NCBI GenBank assembly: GCA_030549495.1 | Contig: JAUIRK010001046.1 | Coordinates: 124,001 to 188,000 of the forward strand | Length of the DNA: 64,000 nucleotides | From: Nectonema munidae | Lineage: Eukaryota; Nematomorpha; Nectonematoida; Nectonematidae | Direction: 5' to 3' | In this document: positions 26,201-33,072 of the stretch, piece after piece | How positions within the stretch are numbered: the stretch's first letter is position 1 | How the letters are laid out: every line of letters starts with the position of its first letter | Notes under the pieces: model-generated | The model's database searches: none | Told to the model about the DNA's origin: nothing | What the model saw: only the letters and a program-made list of their open reading frames with translations | Translations under genes and position numbers: made by a program

Positions 26201-26700
26201 ATTACAGACATTAATTTGGTATCATATTGAAGGTAATAGATACAACACCATCTTTTCATATATTTTTTTAAAGGTCATTTGAAGTAGAAATTGTTTTTTT
26301 GTAATGTGGTATATATTAATGTGCAAAAATTTTTTTTGGAGAAAATCGTATTTTATGCACTACAGTGCATCATTTCAGTACAACTTCACTCAATGAATCT
26401 ATATTTAAACATGGCAGAAAGCAATGATTAATTACAAATCTTTTTTAAATGATTAAGGCACTTGAAGAACAATTTCAGCAGGAGTTGATGGAGCATGAGA
26501 CTTTTTACAACCAGAATTTGGACTCGCCCCCATCCCTTCAGTCCACGTATTCTCCTGCCCATTTCTATGAGCACGCGTACCCTCTGAACGACGCGCATAC
26601 GGTGTACCTCTTCAACGGCTCCAATCAAGCAGACTCCGTCCCACGTGATGACATCCAGAGAATTTTCACTGCCTCTTCATCCCACAGCAACGCTCTCTGA
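613..26700 (+). CDS. SLK/STK10 (Slik)-like Ste20 kinase gene, C-terminal part (gene span)
   Basis: A spliced host gene whose last ten coding exons spell the PKK coiled-coil region typical of SLK, STK10/LOK and Drosophila Slik, Ste20-family kinases that phosphorylate ERM proteins at the cell cortex. Recognisable blocks in order are [79 protein letters not shown] and [11 protein letters not shown]-like [11 protein letters not shown]. Thirteen exons chain with matching phases to 815 residues and a TGA at 26698-26700. Introns are either 56-78 bp (four) or 206 bp to 10.5 kb. The N-terminal kinase domain is not in the window. An AATAAA lies at 26718-26723, 18 bp after the stop. Family assignment rests on remembered human SLK/STK10 sequence. 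SLK versus STK10 cannot be decided, because invertebrates usually carry one co-orthologue. Confidence 0.9.
858..969 (+). CDS. candidate linker exon b of the SLK-like gene
   Basis: Follows a 78-bp intron (780-857) with a CTAATAC branch-like motif and ends at a consensus donor AAG|GTAAGA. It translates as [32 protein letters not shown] and passes phase 0 to the next exon at 3496. The sequence is protein-like but I recognise no domain. The mini-intron length matches others in this gene (56, 63, 72 bp). Confidence 0.5.
970..1770. other. intron sequence, left part
   Basis: First part of a 2.5-kb intron. AT-rich with no coding signal. Around 1420-1515 there is a GC-richer patch with repeated AAGGGGG that may be the end of an old DNA transposon, but no partner end is visible. 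Confidence 0.5.
1770..2295. repeat. extreme poly-T then poly-A low-complexity tract
   Basis: About 270 bp of nearly pure T with a few G/C bursts (1880-1950, 2003-2020), followed by about 170 bp of nearly pure A. The two halves could pair as a long hairpin. Open frames through it are just Phe/Lys runs. A real microsatellite, a nested pair of retroposon tails or a consensus artefact in the assembly are all possible. Confidence 0.9.
2460..2596. mobile_element. TTAA-flanked MITE, copy 1
   Basis: TTAA (2460-2463, 2593-2596) flanks an element whose ends read CCCATTTACGGCCAATG and, inverted, CCCATTTAAGGCCAAG. The interior carries CGTCTGC motifs and GAATATAAATC. It is nearly the same as the copy at 61524 and related to those at 14583 and 28570. 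The TTAA target and the GCCAATG near the end resemble piggyBac-type ends in this window, so I infer a non-autonomous piggyBac-like element. Confidence 0.8.
2597..3495. other. remainder of the intron before the long linker exon
   Basis: AT-rich intron with no recognisable element. It ends in the acceptor TATTTTTTGCTTTAG at 3481-3495. Confidence 0.5.
3496..4179 (+). CDS. long Ser/Asn-rich linker exon of the SLK-like gene
   Basis: 228 codons in phase 0 at both ends, between an excellent acceptor (TTTTTTGCTTTAG) and donor CGC|GTAATT. The translation is polar and low in complexity ([35 protein letters not shown]), as expected for the disordered stretch between the kinase and PKK regions of SLK/STK10. 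It includes RIIKPPPLP, a proline-rich SH3-ligand-like motif, and many Ser/Thr that could be phosphorylated. An in-frame stop occurs a few codons past the chosen donor. The donor is supported by phase agreement with the next exon. Confidence 0.75.
5049..6269 (+). pseudogene. hAT transposase remnant, ZBED5/GTF2IRD2 type
   Basis: Fragments in order: an N-terminal zinc-finger-like [20 protein letters not shown] block (5049-5108), [15 protein letters not shown] (5280-5330), [12 protein letters not shown] with the hAT C/H motif (5602-5637), and the C-terminal dimerisation block [26 protein letters not shown] (6100-6200). The frame is broken at about 5494 and 5737, and the middle (around 5740-5800, with the first catalytic Asp region) is shortened. 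It is much shorter than the usual 600-residue transposase, so it is inactive. Confidence 0.9.
6401..6440. repeat. perfect 40-bp palindrome inside the hAT element
   Basis: Two 18-bp arms (AATCTAATAAAAGAACTT and its exact complement) around GTAT. It lies between the transposase stop and the right end. It could be a subterminal structure or a transcript 3' hairpin. Confidence 0.95.
6574..7732. other. intron, right of the hAT insertion
   Basis: AT-rich; no element recognised. Ends with the acceptor GATTGACTGTAG. Confidence 0.5.
7733..7893 (+). CDS. SLK-like exon: start of the PKK region
   Basis: Encodes [15 protein letters not shown] followed by [14 protein letters not shown], the hallmark opening of the SLK/STK10 C-terminal region (human SLK has LRTLKRTRKFVVDGVEV). 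The donor TCG|GTACCT leaves two bases that complete an Arg codon with the next exon. Confidence 0.92.
7894..9130. other. intron
   Basis: 1.24 kb of AT-rich intron without a recognised element. Acceptor TTTTTTTTCAATAG. Confidence 0.6.
9131..9254 (+). CDS. SLK-like PKK exon
   Basis: Reads (R)[37 protein letters not shown], aligning to the ELRELRLLQKEEHRNQ..QLEQMHKRFEQEI block of SLK. The charged heptad pattern predicts coiled coil. Phase 2 in, phase 0 out. Confidence 0.93.
9318..9446 (+). CDS. SLK-like PKK exon
   Basis: 43 codons, phase 0 at both ends, after a 63-bp intron. Reads [40 protein letters not shown], continuous coiled coil. Confidence 0.92.
9447..10478. other. intron, left part
   Basis: AT-rich. 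At 10203-10310 there is a GC-richer patch with GGGAGTCGGAGTC and a complementary GACTCC that looks like a worn transposon fragment, not assignable. Confidence 0.4.
10479..10608. mobile_element. TTAA-flanked MITE, divergent relative
   Basis: TTAA at 10479-10482 and 10605-10608. Ends GCCTTTGAGGACCAG and, inverted, CCCTTTGATGACCAA. The interior has CGTCTGCCTTGAATATA and its counterpart AAGCAGACGA, as in the other TTAA MITEs of this window. Confidence 0.7.
11046..11189 (+). CDS. SLK-like PKK exon
   Basis: 48 codons, phase 0. Reads [43 protein letters not shown], matching the [26 protein letters not shown] region of SLK. Donor CGC|GTATCC. Confidence 0.92.
11262..11391 (+). CDS. SLK-like PKK exon
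   Basis: Follows a 72-bp intron. Reads [40 protein letters not shown], the KQKEDLELAMKRL..KERECLMKKQELLR block. The last base is carried over into the next exon. Confidence 0.92.
11392..12520. other. intron, left part
   Basis: AT-rich; nothing recognised. Confidence 0.5.
12520..13115 (+). pseudogene. Tc1/mariner-superfamily transposase remnant
   Basis: Lies in the SLK-like intron 11392-13697. The plus-strand frame 12621-12866 has [43 protein letters not shown], the linker leading to the catalytic domain of mariner-type transposases. Past a stop at 12864-12866 the same element continues with [21 protein letters not shown] (around 12882-12942; SDE holds the first catalytic Asp) and [17 protein letters not shown]. 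Later catalytic residues are eroded and I could not see terminal inverted repeats. Element limits are approximate. Confidence 0.75.
13116..13697. other. intron, right part
   Basis: AT-rich, with a (TTAA)n-like patch around 13265-13282. Ends in acceptor TTTTTTGATTTAG. Confidence 0.5.
13698..13822 (+). CDS. SLK-like PKK exon
   Basis: Reads (S)[41 protein letters not shown], the best conserved SLK/STK10 block (human [37 protein letters not shown]). Phase 1 in, phase 0 out. Donor ATG|GTAAGC. Confidence 0.96.
13879..14067 (+). CDS. SLK-like PKK exon
   Basis: 63 codons after a 56-bp intron, the smallest in the gene. Reads [59 protein letters not shown], matching the [27 protein letters not shown]..SLHI stretch. 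The donor GCT|GTACAA is weak but required by phase. Confidence 0.92.
14583..14714. mobile_element. TTAA-type MITE, copy with worn flanks
   Basis: Ends CCCATTAAGTCCCAATG and, inverted, CCCATTAAGTATCAT. The interior has TTTGAATATAAATCGTCTG shared with the copies at 2460, 28570 and 61524. The flanking TTAA on both sides is mutated, so it is an older copy. Confidence 0.8.
14715..15526. other. intron, right part
   Basis: AT-rich; nothing recognised. Acceptor TATATTTTCAG at 15526. Confidence 0.5.
15527..15652 (+). CDS. SLK-like PKK exon
   Basis: 42 codons, phase 0. Reads [40 protein letters not shown], the FSQQEEKRQKSERLQQQQKH block. Donor CAG|GTAAAA. Confidence 0.92.
15859..15972 (+). CDS. SLK-like PKK exon
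   Basis: 38 codons. Reads [38 protein letters not shown], matching NEKCHLLVEHETQKLK..NLKEWRDKLRPRKK of SLK. Donor AAG|GTTTAT opens a 10485-bp intron. Confidence 0.93.
16007..16114. repeat. 54-bp direct duplication with internal hairpin
   Basis: Two identical 54-bp copies (16007-16060, 16061-16114), 34 bp after an SLK-like donor. Each contains CTGGCAAG and its complement CTTGCCAG about 25 bp apart, and GGTCT/AGACC. They are GC-richer than the surrounding intron. Exact identity means recent duplication. Confidence 0.95.
19540..20215. repeat. three tandem ~229-bp units
   Basis: GTAAAAAATG recurs at 19553, 19781 and 20011 (steps of 228 and 230) within otherwise nearly identical sequence including ATAATCGCAGTCCAC. 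The second and third units share small variants (TAAACCGAATG) absent from the first, so they duplicated last. Confidence 0.92.
20580..20925. repeat. 28-bp minisatellite, array 1
   Basis: Imperfect tandem copies of a 28-bp unit with CTCCAACCTGTATACTACGA and GATGATTCAT, followed by a spacer and two more copies near 20845-20910. The same minisatellite is found at 23990-24200 and, inverted, at 24680-24852. Confidence 0.9.
21217..23990. repeat. complex satellite, higher-order copy 2
   Basis: Begins GCTTATCGTTTGCTACATAC as at 16431 and repeats the same unit order (two about 355-bp units, two GAGCGCAGTGAATT units, one AACGCTTATAAC unit, then the minisatellite). The offset is about 4.8 kb. It lacks the third GAGCGCAGTGAATT unit and the three 229-bp units of copy 1. 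Confidence 0.85.
23815..23989. repeat. 87-bp tandem duplication
   Basis: Two adjacent, almost identical 87-bp copies containing TTGAAGAAATATTTTTTCAG and AAAACTCTTCTC, leading into the 28-bp minisatellite. A single copy precedes the minisatellite in the other higher-order unit (around 20510-20580). Confidence 0.93.
24029..24852. repeat. large palindrome: 380-bp arms around a 63-bp spacer
   Basis: 24029-24409 is matched in reverse complement by 24473-24852 with very few differences. The arms contain the 28-bp minisatellite copies, the GATGTAAGATTTGATATACC segment and CGTTGGCTCCCCTTAC at the inner edge. The spacer (24410-24472) is unrelated AT-rich DNA. Embedded in the last SLK-like intron, the transcript could fold into a long near-perfect stem. 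Confidence 0.95.
25045..25110. mobile_element. possible short TTAA-type MITE relative
   Basis: Starts CAACCCTTTAAGGACCAGG and ends with an inverted-like GGACACTAAAGGATTA. Resembles the ends of the element at 10479, but the flanking TTAA is not intact. Confidence 0.4.
25244..25341 (-). mobile_element. 66-bp retroposon fragment with 16-bp target duplication
   Basis: TATTTAACGATCGTAT occurs at 25244-25259 and exactly again at 25326-25341. The 66 bp between them read, on the minus strand, as a short body followed by an (ATG)n tail. This is a very short LINE/SINE 3'-end insertion made by target-primed reverse transcription. Confidence 0.85.
25342..26457. other. last part of the SLK-like intron
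   Basis: AT-rich, no element recognised. The acceptor before the last exon is unusual: TTTTTTAAATGATTAAG, with a short pyrimidine run. Confidence 0.5.
26458..26700 (+). CDS. terminal exon of the SLK-like gene
   Basis: Phase 0. Begins [20 protein letters not shown], continuing the RKKALEEDLNQKK block of SLK, then runs into a 60-residue tail ([43 protein letters not shown]) and a TGA. The tail is lineage-specific and Ser/Tyr-rich. Marked GC elevation over the flanking intron supports coding. Confidence 0.9.
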   Translation, partial: ALEEQFQQELMEHETFYNQNLDSPPSLQSTYSPAHFYEHAYPLNDAHTVYLFNGSNQADSVPRDDIQRIFTASSSHSNAL

Positions 26701-26717
26701 TTGGTGCGTTTTCATCC

Positions 26718-26723
26718 AATAAA
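26718..26723 (+). promoter_or_regulatory. possible polyadenylation signal of the SLK-like gene
   Basis: AATAAA 18 bp after the stop codon. Very close; another AATAAA near 27109 could serve instead. Confidence 0.4.
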
Positions 26724-28080
26724 CATCCGGTGCGAATACGTGTGCTCACCGCACACATACACGTCGTATTTACATTCCTTTAAACACACGCTAACTCAAA
26801 TTTGTATGTCTTTTAAGCAGTGTTTACCACACACACTTTGCTCCTGCCGATCGCTAGCCTTTCCAGTATATGGATTCCGAATATTTGAACTTGTTGATAA
26901 GTTTAAAATTCGTTAGTATCCCTTTTTATACTTACTTGCGATGTATAGCGTGTGTTCTTATATTTCATATCATTACTTGTTAGCTAACTCAACACACTTA
27001 TAAGAGCATCCTGTTGAAATGCTTATTCAAAATCCTGTTCAATTGGTTATTAAACTTTGAAAATGTGCATAGAGAGTTGCCTTTATATTTATCATGTTAT
27101 TAATTTAAATAAAATATTTATTATTTTTTCCAATTTCATTATTAAAATAAATTTTAAAAGTAAGTCTAACAAGAGCCTATTTTTGAAAAATTTTGACATA
27201 CTTAATTAATCTTTTTTAGAATAATAAACTCCGATACTTTTCATCTTTTTTTATAACTTTTTTTAACTACATGTGTTTGTGCCTGTTTATATATTTTTCA
27301 ACTCTACCATCTTTAGAAAGGTCAAAGGCTAAAATTCTTCAACTCTTAAACGAATTTAAATTTAAAACGAAGTTAGCCAACCTGCTTTTCACTGGGCACA
27401 TACGGCGCGTGAACTCTTATGTGGCACTTGCTCCAACTTAAAATTTTTATTTAAAAGTATTTTTCCTAAATTTCATCAGCTCAAAGACACGAACGTTTTG
27501 TCACTTTTTTAAATAAATGCAAATCCTTGTATTCAAAATTATTGAAAAAAAAGTGTTTAAAATAACTACAGATAATTAAAAATTATATTTTTCGCCTGAA
27601 AACATTGAATGAGACTTAGTTATTGTAATTTACTAATATCCTTTTTAGATGTTCATAGAAACGCTTTTGCTCTTTATTCAATGCGATCCGCAACCCAAAA
27701 TTGTTCTCACACTTGTTATAGAGAAATAGGTAAAGGAATGAGATATGATTAATGGATCAGGGTATATCCTCAAAATTATTGGGGCGAAATTTTTTTTTGC
27801 AATTTTCAAAATTCCTGGTTTGGAAATACCACGCGAGAACAAATATTCAAGCAATTCTTTAAAATAGAGTGTATACAGCGCATGCGTGAATTTATAAGAC
27901 TATTTTATATTTTTTTTTTACAAAATTGATAAAATTTAAAAACTATACTTCCAGTGAAAATAATTTTATTAAATTTACATAACGCATATACACTAGTTAA
28001 AAAACCAAAATTATGATGTTAACATTGATATTCGGTATAAGTTGTTTGTTTAGAATAGTGGACACTTAAAAATATGCTTG
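26724..28080. other. 3' flank of the SLK-like gene
   Basis: AT-rich 3' UTR or intergenic DNA. No gene or element recognised. Confidence 0.5.
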
Positions 28081-28085
28081 GAACT

Positions 28086-28140
28086 AGAGATGCACCGATA
28101 AGAACTTTGGTCGAATACCGATCAGTCGGTAATTATTGTT
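28086..28140. mobile_element. possible hAT terminus
   Basis: TAGAGATGCACCGATA is a common hAT terminal sequence, followed by a second CCGATCAGTCGG. No matching inverted end is seen downstream, so this is probably a solo or truncated end. Confidence 0.4.
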
Positions 28141-28569
28141 AATTGGCAAATTATTATTTATTTTTGCAAGCTGGAGCCTCGTGGTTTAGGGTTGCGCATA
28201 AATATCCTTAAAAAAAATTTAATTTTTGAATTATTTTACTTAGTTTTTTGGAAATTTGTTTTAAAAATTTTTTTAATAGGCTAATTCACAACTTTTTTAA
28301 ATTTTACTTTTTTGCTTGATTCGTTTTCTCCAAATTTCATAAAATTTTTGGCTTATATTTTTTTAATTTATTTTACTTATTTTGATTTTAGGCCATCTAA
28401 AATTTTATTTTATATTTGTACATTTTACTTAATTTTTCATCAACAAAAAATTTCAAACAAATTAATTAAATTCATTGATTTTTTGACATCTTTAAAAGAA
28501 ACCGTAGGTGTCATCGTCTTAAAAAATAATGTTGAACTAAATAAATTTAATGTGATGTCTTTAAATATC

Positions 28570-28707
28570 TTAACCCATTAAGTCCCATAGAAATCAGACG
28601 ATATTTAAAAAAACGCAGACGATTTATATTCAAAGTCATTGAAAAAAGCAGACGAAGGTGAAATTACTTATGTTCCCAAATGGGAACATTGGGACTTAAT
28701 GGGTTAA
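28570..28707. mobile_element. TTAA-flanked MITE, best preserved copy
   Basis: TTAA at 28570-28573 and 28704-28707. Perfect outer inverted repeats CCCATTAAGTCCCA, with AATGTTCCCATTTGGGAACA near the right end forming a further small palindrome. The interior has CGTCTGC and GATTTATATTC motifs. Reverse orientation relative to the copy at 14583. Confidence 0.92.
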
Positions 28708-28821
28708 TTAAACATATTCTTGACGTAATCCCACACAATATGACAAATTTAAAGATAGCGCATAATTATTTGCTATATTAAAAATTCCAAAAATATGTTG
28801 AAAATTTTAATGGTATTTGGC

Positions 28822-28960
28822 TTAACCGGTTGTCGACATATGTCTACTTTACAAAAATAAAATCGTCTGCGTTTATCAATACTCTTTAATACAAATCTTC
28901 TGCTTTACATTAGATATCGTCTGATTATTCTGGTCGTATTGATAAAAACAGTGTAAGGTG
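28822..28960. mobile_element. TTAA-type MITE relative, right end lost
   Basis: TTAACCGGTTGTCGACATATG at the left, then AATCGTCTGCGTTTATC and GATATCGTCTGATTATTCTG. No right TTAA. A complement of the GATTATTCTGGTCGT part also lies at 374-396. Confidence 0.5.
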
Positions 28961-29149
28961 GAATAAAAAAGACTGTTTGAAAATATATTAGATCGCGCCT
29001 TTTCAAAAGGGAATACATTGAAATATTACACGGTATCATACAATGATAATATTAAAAATAATCGAAAAAAAAAGATTATAGAATAATTTTTTATCTCTAT
29101 TTTTTACAAATAAAGTCAAATTTTTGAGGTCGTTAGGCCAATTTTTAGG

Positions 29150-29700
29150 ACTTTAATTGATACTTTCATTGCCCTTACTAATAACATCTAAGTTCTAACA
29201 ATTGGTTGCTATTTTCATACATTTTTTCTATTAGATTAACATAAATCTCTGCTATTTTCTTCTTTCACATGCAATAAAATATGCGATTTCCTCGTATACT
29301 GTCAACGGCTTTTTTCAAATCGATAAAACACAATCAATTACTCTTTGCACTTCTTTATACTTTCTCCCAATTGTAGCAGAGTTATTCTTCACTAATATCC
29401 ATATCATTTCTTTTTCTTTCATCAATCAATCTTTCAAATAGTTTATAAGTATAGCTCATAATTTAGATTCACTGATAACAATTTGAATTTTTTTTTGAAA
29501 ACTGGTTTTAAAATACCCTTCTCCATTCATCAGAGAATCTTTCGACTTTCTAAGAGTTGGTTTAAGATTTTTGTTAGATAAAATATTTAAAGCCTTCACT
29601 TTCCATTGATTTTCCTTCTTCTTTTTCTGCTCCATCTGCACCAGGTTCTTATTTTCATCTTAATCTCTCAAAATCCTCTTTATCTCTTTATTGATTTTTC
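29150..29700 (-). pseudogene. LINE reverse transcriptase remnant
   Basis: Minus-strand pieces read EGYFKTSFQKKIQIVISES (around 29459-29540), KLFERLIDERKRNDMDISEE and CFIDLKKAVDSIRGNRIF. These match the fingers region, the conserved FERLI helix and the RT catalytic block A (F-I-D-x-x-K-A-F-D-S) of non-LTR retrotransposons. Many stops and frame changes; no YxDD block seen. Ends not defined. Confidence 0.7.
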
Positions 29701-30703
29701 TTTTGTATAGCACTATTGTCATTTTTCTCTCTCTACAGATACCATTTTTAATGGAGTTTTTGCATTTCACTTGCTATAGAGATTTAAATTTTTTTAGTGT
29801 TTTCCTTATTTTTTAAATATTCTCTGCTGTCTATCGTTTTTAATGTTTCCTTTTTATTTCTCGTTTCTTTTTTCATTTCCAAAGCATCTTTGACATTTTC
29901 ATTTCACCCCACATTTCTTTGTACTCGACTTTCTACTTCCCAATGTTTTTCCAAGCACTAAATCACCATTTTTATAAAATTGTCAGCATTGTAATCCTAG
30001 CGAAACTTTCCTTGTTTCTCATATTTTAATTAATTTGCAGCGAAGTTTTAACTAAATTCATCACTTTGTTTTAATTACTTTGTGATTTACTTTTTGCAAT
30101 ATTTTGGCTATTTCTTTTAGACATAGAATTAACCAATCTAGTAGAGAGAAGCTATACAATCTTCAATAGTAGGTCAAATTAATTCACGGTGATAAGCTAT
30201 TATCATTTTCATGTATCTCATCTACACATTGATCGGGGACGAATAGAACTTAACACAAATTTAAATATATTTGTTGATAAGCGAATTGAATTTTAGTCAT
30301 AATTACTTAATCCAGCTCTCCCATAATTGACTTCAAACAAAAATTTTGTTTGAAGTAATGAGAAAAAAAATGAAGGAGTAAATAACGTGGTTTCACAAAT
30401 TCTTCCTCACCTTCTGAATATGACCTTTTTGTCATTTGCACCTAGGATTTTTTCTTTGAAATAACATACGGAATTTGAAGATCGTAGTAATTTCAAACGT
30501 ATTTGTTTTATGTGGAGAAAAAAAATGAATTGAAAAAAGCAATGCATATTTATTGTCAAAGATATAATTTTAACGATTTTTTAAATTCACTTCAAAATGA
30601 TTAATCAAAAAAAAGGAAGAAAAGGTTTTTCAATGATATTATTGTATTTCAGCTATTTTTAAGAAGAAAAAGAATCACATCATAAGGCGATTATTTTCAT
30701 TGT
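29701..30703. other. intergenic or 3' flank of the Kazal exon
   Basis: AT-rich, no element recognised. Confidence 0.4.
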
Positions 30704-30870
30704 TTAAGGTTGGTAATCATTCTCAAAGGTTGGACAAGGTCCAAAACTAAAGCCAGCAAAGCGTCCATGTTTACAAGTGTTTGTCTTTAATTCGCATAGG
30801 CTTGAAAATTCGATTCCATGACTACACACTATACCAGGGCTTCTATCTTCTTCGGAACACACGCAATAGT
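30704..30870 (-). CDS. terminal exon encoding a Kazal-type domain (secreted protease inhibitor-like)
   Basis: After an acceptor TATTTTTAAATTTTAG the minus strand reads YCVCSEEDRSPGIVCSHG, IEFSSLCELKTNTCKHGR, FAGFSFGPCPTFENDYQP and stop. Cysteine spacing is C-x1-C-x10-C-x9-C-x6-C-x12-C, with the Kazal signatures VC-x-x-G and (S/N)-x-C-x-L. All six cysteines lie in this exon. The exon needs one base from the preceding exon (phase 1). Kazal domains inhibit serine proteases or form follistatin/agrin-like modules; the short C-terminal tail suggests a small secreted protein or the last domain of a larger one. Upstream exons should lie at higher coordinates. Confidence 0.8.
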
Positions 30871-30871
30871 C

Positions 30872-31953
30872 TAAAATTTAAAAATACTCTTATTTTCTAA
30901 AAGCACATAAAATAAGTTCGGTTGTGAAGTTTGGTGGATCTATGAACTTGGATGCAAGTGTGAAAAACAGACTCTTATAGGAACAAAATAAATTAGATGT
31001 ATATTAACTGCTAGGTTATAAAATGATCAGGTATTGTGAAGAACTTAGCATATTTTCGTAAAACTCATTTAGTAGCCAATGGGGTAAATTAGTTTGAAGT
31101 GAAGCATTTAAGATTCCGATTTTTGTGTTGCTTCCTACCGGTTTCGCCTACTTAACCCTTGTGCTCCCTACGCCATTTTAGGATGACCCAGACGATTTCT
31201 TGAGGTAGTTTTATATCAAATAAAAAAAAATATGAATAAATCTCATCTCCAATCTGTTTAAGTTACTTTTAATCTTTTGATGTTTCTGGCATCAAATATG
31301 CGTTACGTAAAGAGAAAGAAGTTTTTATATCAAATTGCTAAGCGTAGTCTTTTTCTAGGATCAAATGGAATAAGCTGCATTGTCAAAAACAGTTTGCGTA
31401 TTTAAAATAAGTTTTTACTTCTCAATAGGAGTACTCTTTTTTCAAAGTTCTTTTAATCAAGGTATGGTAGTGGTTAAAGTTGAGAAAAGAACGACATTAT
31501 TGTTATCGCTTTAGTTAATAACGAAAACACACTATGTATTAGAATTTTAATACTTTTTTTATTATTTTTAATTTTTTTTAGAGAAAATTGACGTAAAGTA
31601 ACGAAACTTTTTATTAAGTTACGATAACGAAAAACGCCCAAAAAATTTGTAATTAAACGATAACAATAACGAAGTGCTTTTTGTTCGTAACGATAACTAA
31701 ACGCAAATTATTTTTAGTAGTAGCGATCTCAAGTCTAATATTGATGAATATGAATGACTGATGATTTGAATGAATTGATGAATTTGAAAAAAATGATGAG
31801 TGTCTCAAGTTAAATCTCCCCTCCGTACTATTCACCATATGAATGTATTTAAAGATATGTTCGTCTTTACTTCTAGTCGAGGTATCTTCGCTGCTTCCAT
31901 TCGATGCTTGTGCCACATCCTTAACAGATAAAGTTTTAAAGGTAGATGAATTT
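30872..31953. other. intron or intergenic, with AACGATAACG-rich patch
   Basis: At 31150-31195 there is a TTAACCC..GACCCAGACGA patch resembling one end of the TTAA MITEs. At 31480-31710 there are repeated AACGATAACGAA-like words. No coding signal. Confidence 0.45.
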
Positions 31954-31962
31954 CTTTCATTG

Positions 31963-32836
31963 GTGCCGGGTCAAAACGCTCGAAACCAAAACGTCCGATA
32001 CCAAAGTGCCCGAAACGAAAACGCCCAAAACCAAAAGGCGCGAAAATAATAATTCGGGCATTGCTATTTTTTGAAGTTTATTTTATTTGGCCAGTTTTCA
32101 AAACGATCGATTTGACACGAAATGATAGTGATCAATTTGACTTGAAAGATAAAAGTGATCATACAAAACATTATTTTTTTCGTTTAAAAAACAATTAAAC
32201 TACCAAGTTAAACGGAAAATCAGTTTGAAACCAAAAAAAATGTGACTAATTTAAACAGGAAAACAAAATATAAATAAATTAGTGATTTTGGTTCAAAATT
32301 TCAGGGGTCAGAGCAGTCCTTAGGCCACTGCAACCTACGCGGCCGCAGTGGACCCCGTGCTTCTCATTTTTCATTTTGACGATATATTGTATGATTTCGC
32401 TAAATGCAAGATTCGCAAAGTAAAGTAAGTTACTTTGATCGTCATTTTGTGTTAATGAAAAAGTAATAAAACATTCCTTTTCTTTTTTTCAAAATCTTAT
32501 TTCTCACTTTTAATTTTTTTTCCTACCCACACTGGGCCCCGTACAATCCATTTTGCATAGGGCCCGCGTACACTAGGGCCGGCCCTGGTAGTAGTTCGAT
32601 TCGATAAGATTGATAAATTAGGAATCTTGTATCTGTTTTTATGCATGTGAAACAACAAAGTGTTAAATTTAACATATTCTTAGAAAAATATATAAGATAA
32701 TAATTGGAAAAAAGCGTAGATACAAGAAAAAATCTTAAATTTTTAAATATTTTTTGTATATTCAAGTTTCAGACGTTCTTGTATCGGGTTTTTTGGTTTC
32801 GGGAGTTTTGTTTTTCTGGCGTTTTGACTCGAATTC
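31963..32836. mobile_element. foldback-like DNA transposon family Y, copy 1
   Basis: Flanked by an exact 9-bp target duplication CTTTCATTG (31954-31962, 32837-32845). Both ends are about 75-bp inverted repeats built from degenerate direct copies of a 14-15-bp word like CCGAAACCAAAACG (left from GTGCCGGGTCAAAACG; right ends CGTTTTGACTCGAATTC). There is no transposase. Nine-base duplications and TIRs made of short direct repeats fit MULE-type Rehavkus or Foldback elements (inference). An unrelated hAT MITE is nested at about 32300-32592. Confidence 0.9.
32300..32592. mobile_element. hAT-like MITE nested in family Y copy 1
   Basis: Left end CAGGGGTCAGAGCAGTCC; right end, inverted, CAGGGCCGGCCCTAGTG. 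Copy 2 of family Y (42765-43724) is uninterrupted at this point (ATTTCAGGAGTAGTTC on the matching strand), which gives the empty site and proves insertion. Exact edges are ambiguous by a few bases. Confidence 0.8.
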
Positions 32837-33072
32837 CTTTCATTGAAGGGGAGGGAATGCATCCCCTTTGTGCGCTTATTTTGAAATATGAAGATCGAAG
32901 ATGAGAGTTTTCTAGAAGTCGACTATTACATAGAAGTTGAAAGGGGGACGGTTATGTTATGGAGAATGAATTAAATTTCCAGGCAGGAAAAATCGAGATA
33001 GTGATTAAAGTTATGTATTAATATATAAAGAAATAACAAAATATTATTTTAAAGGCAAATTTTCATATATTA

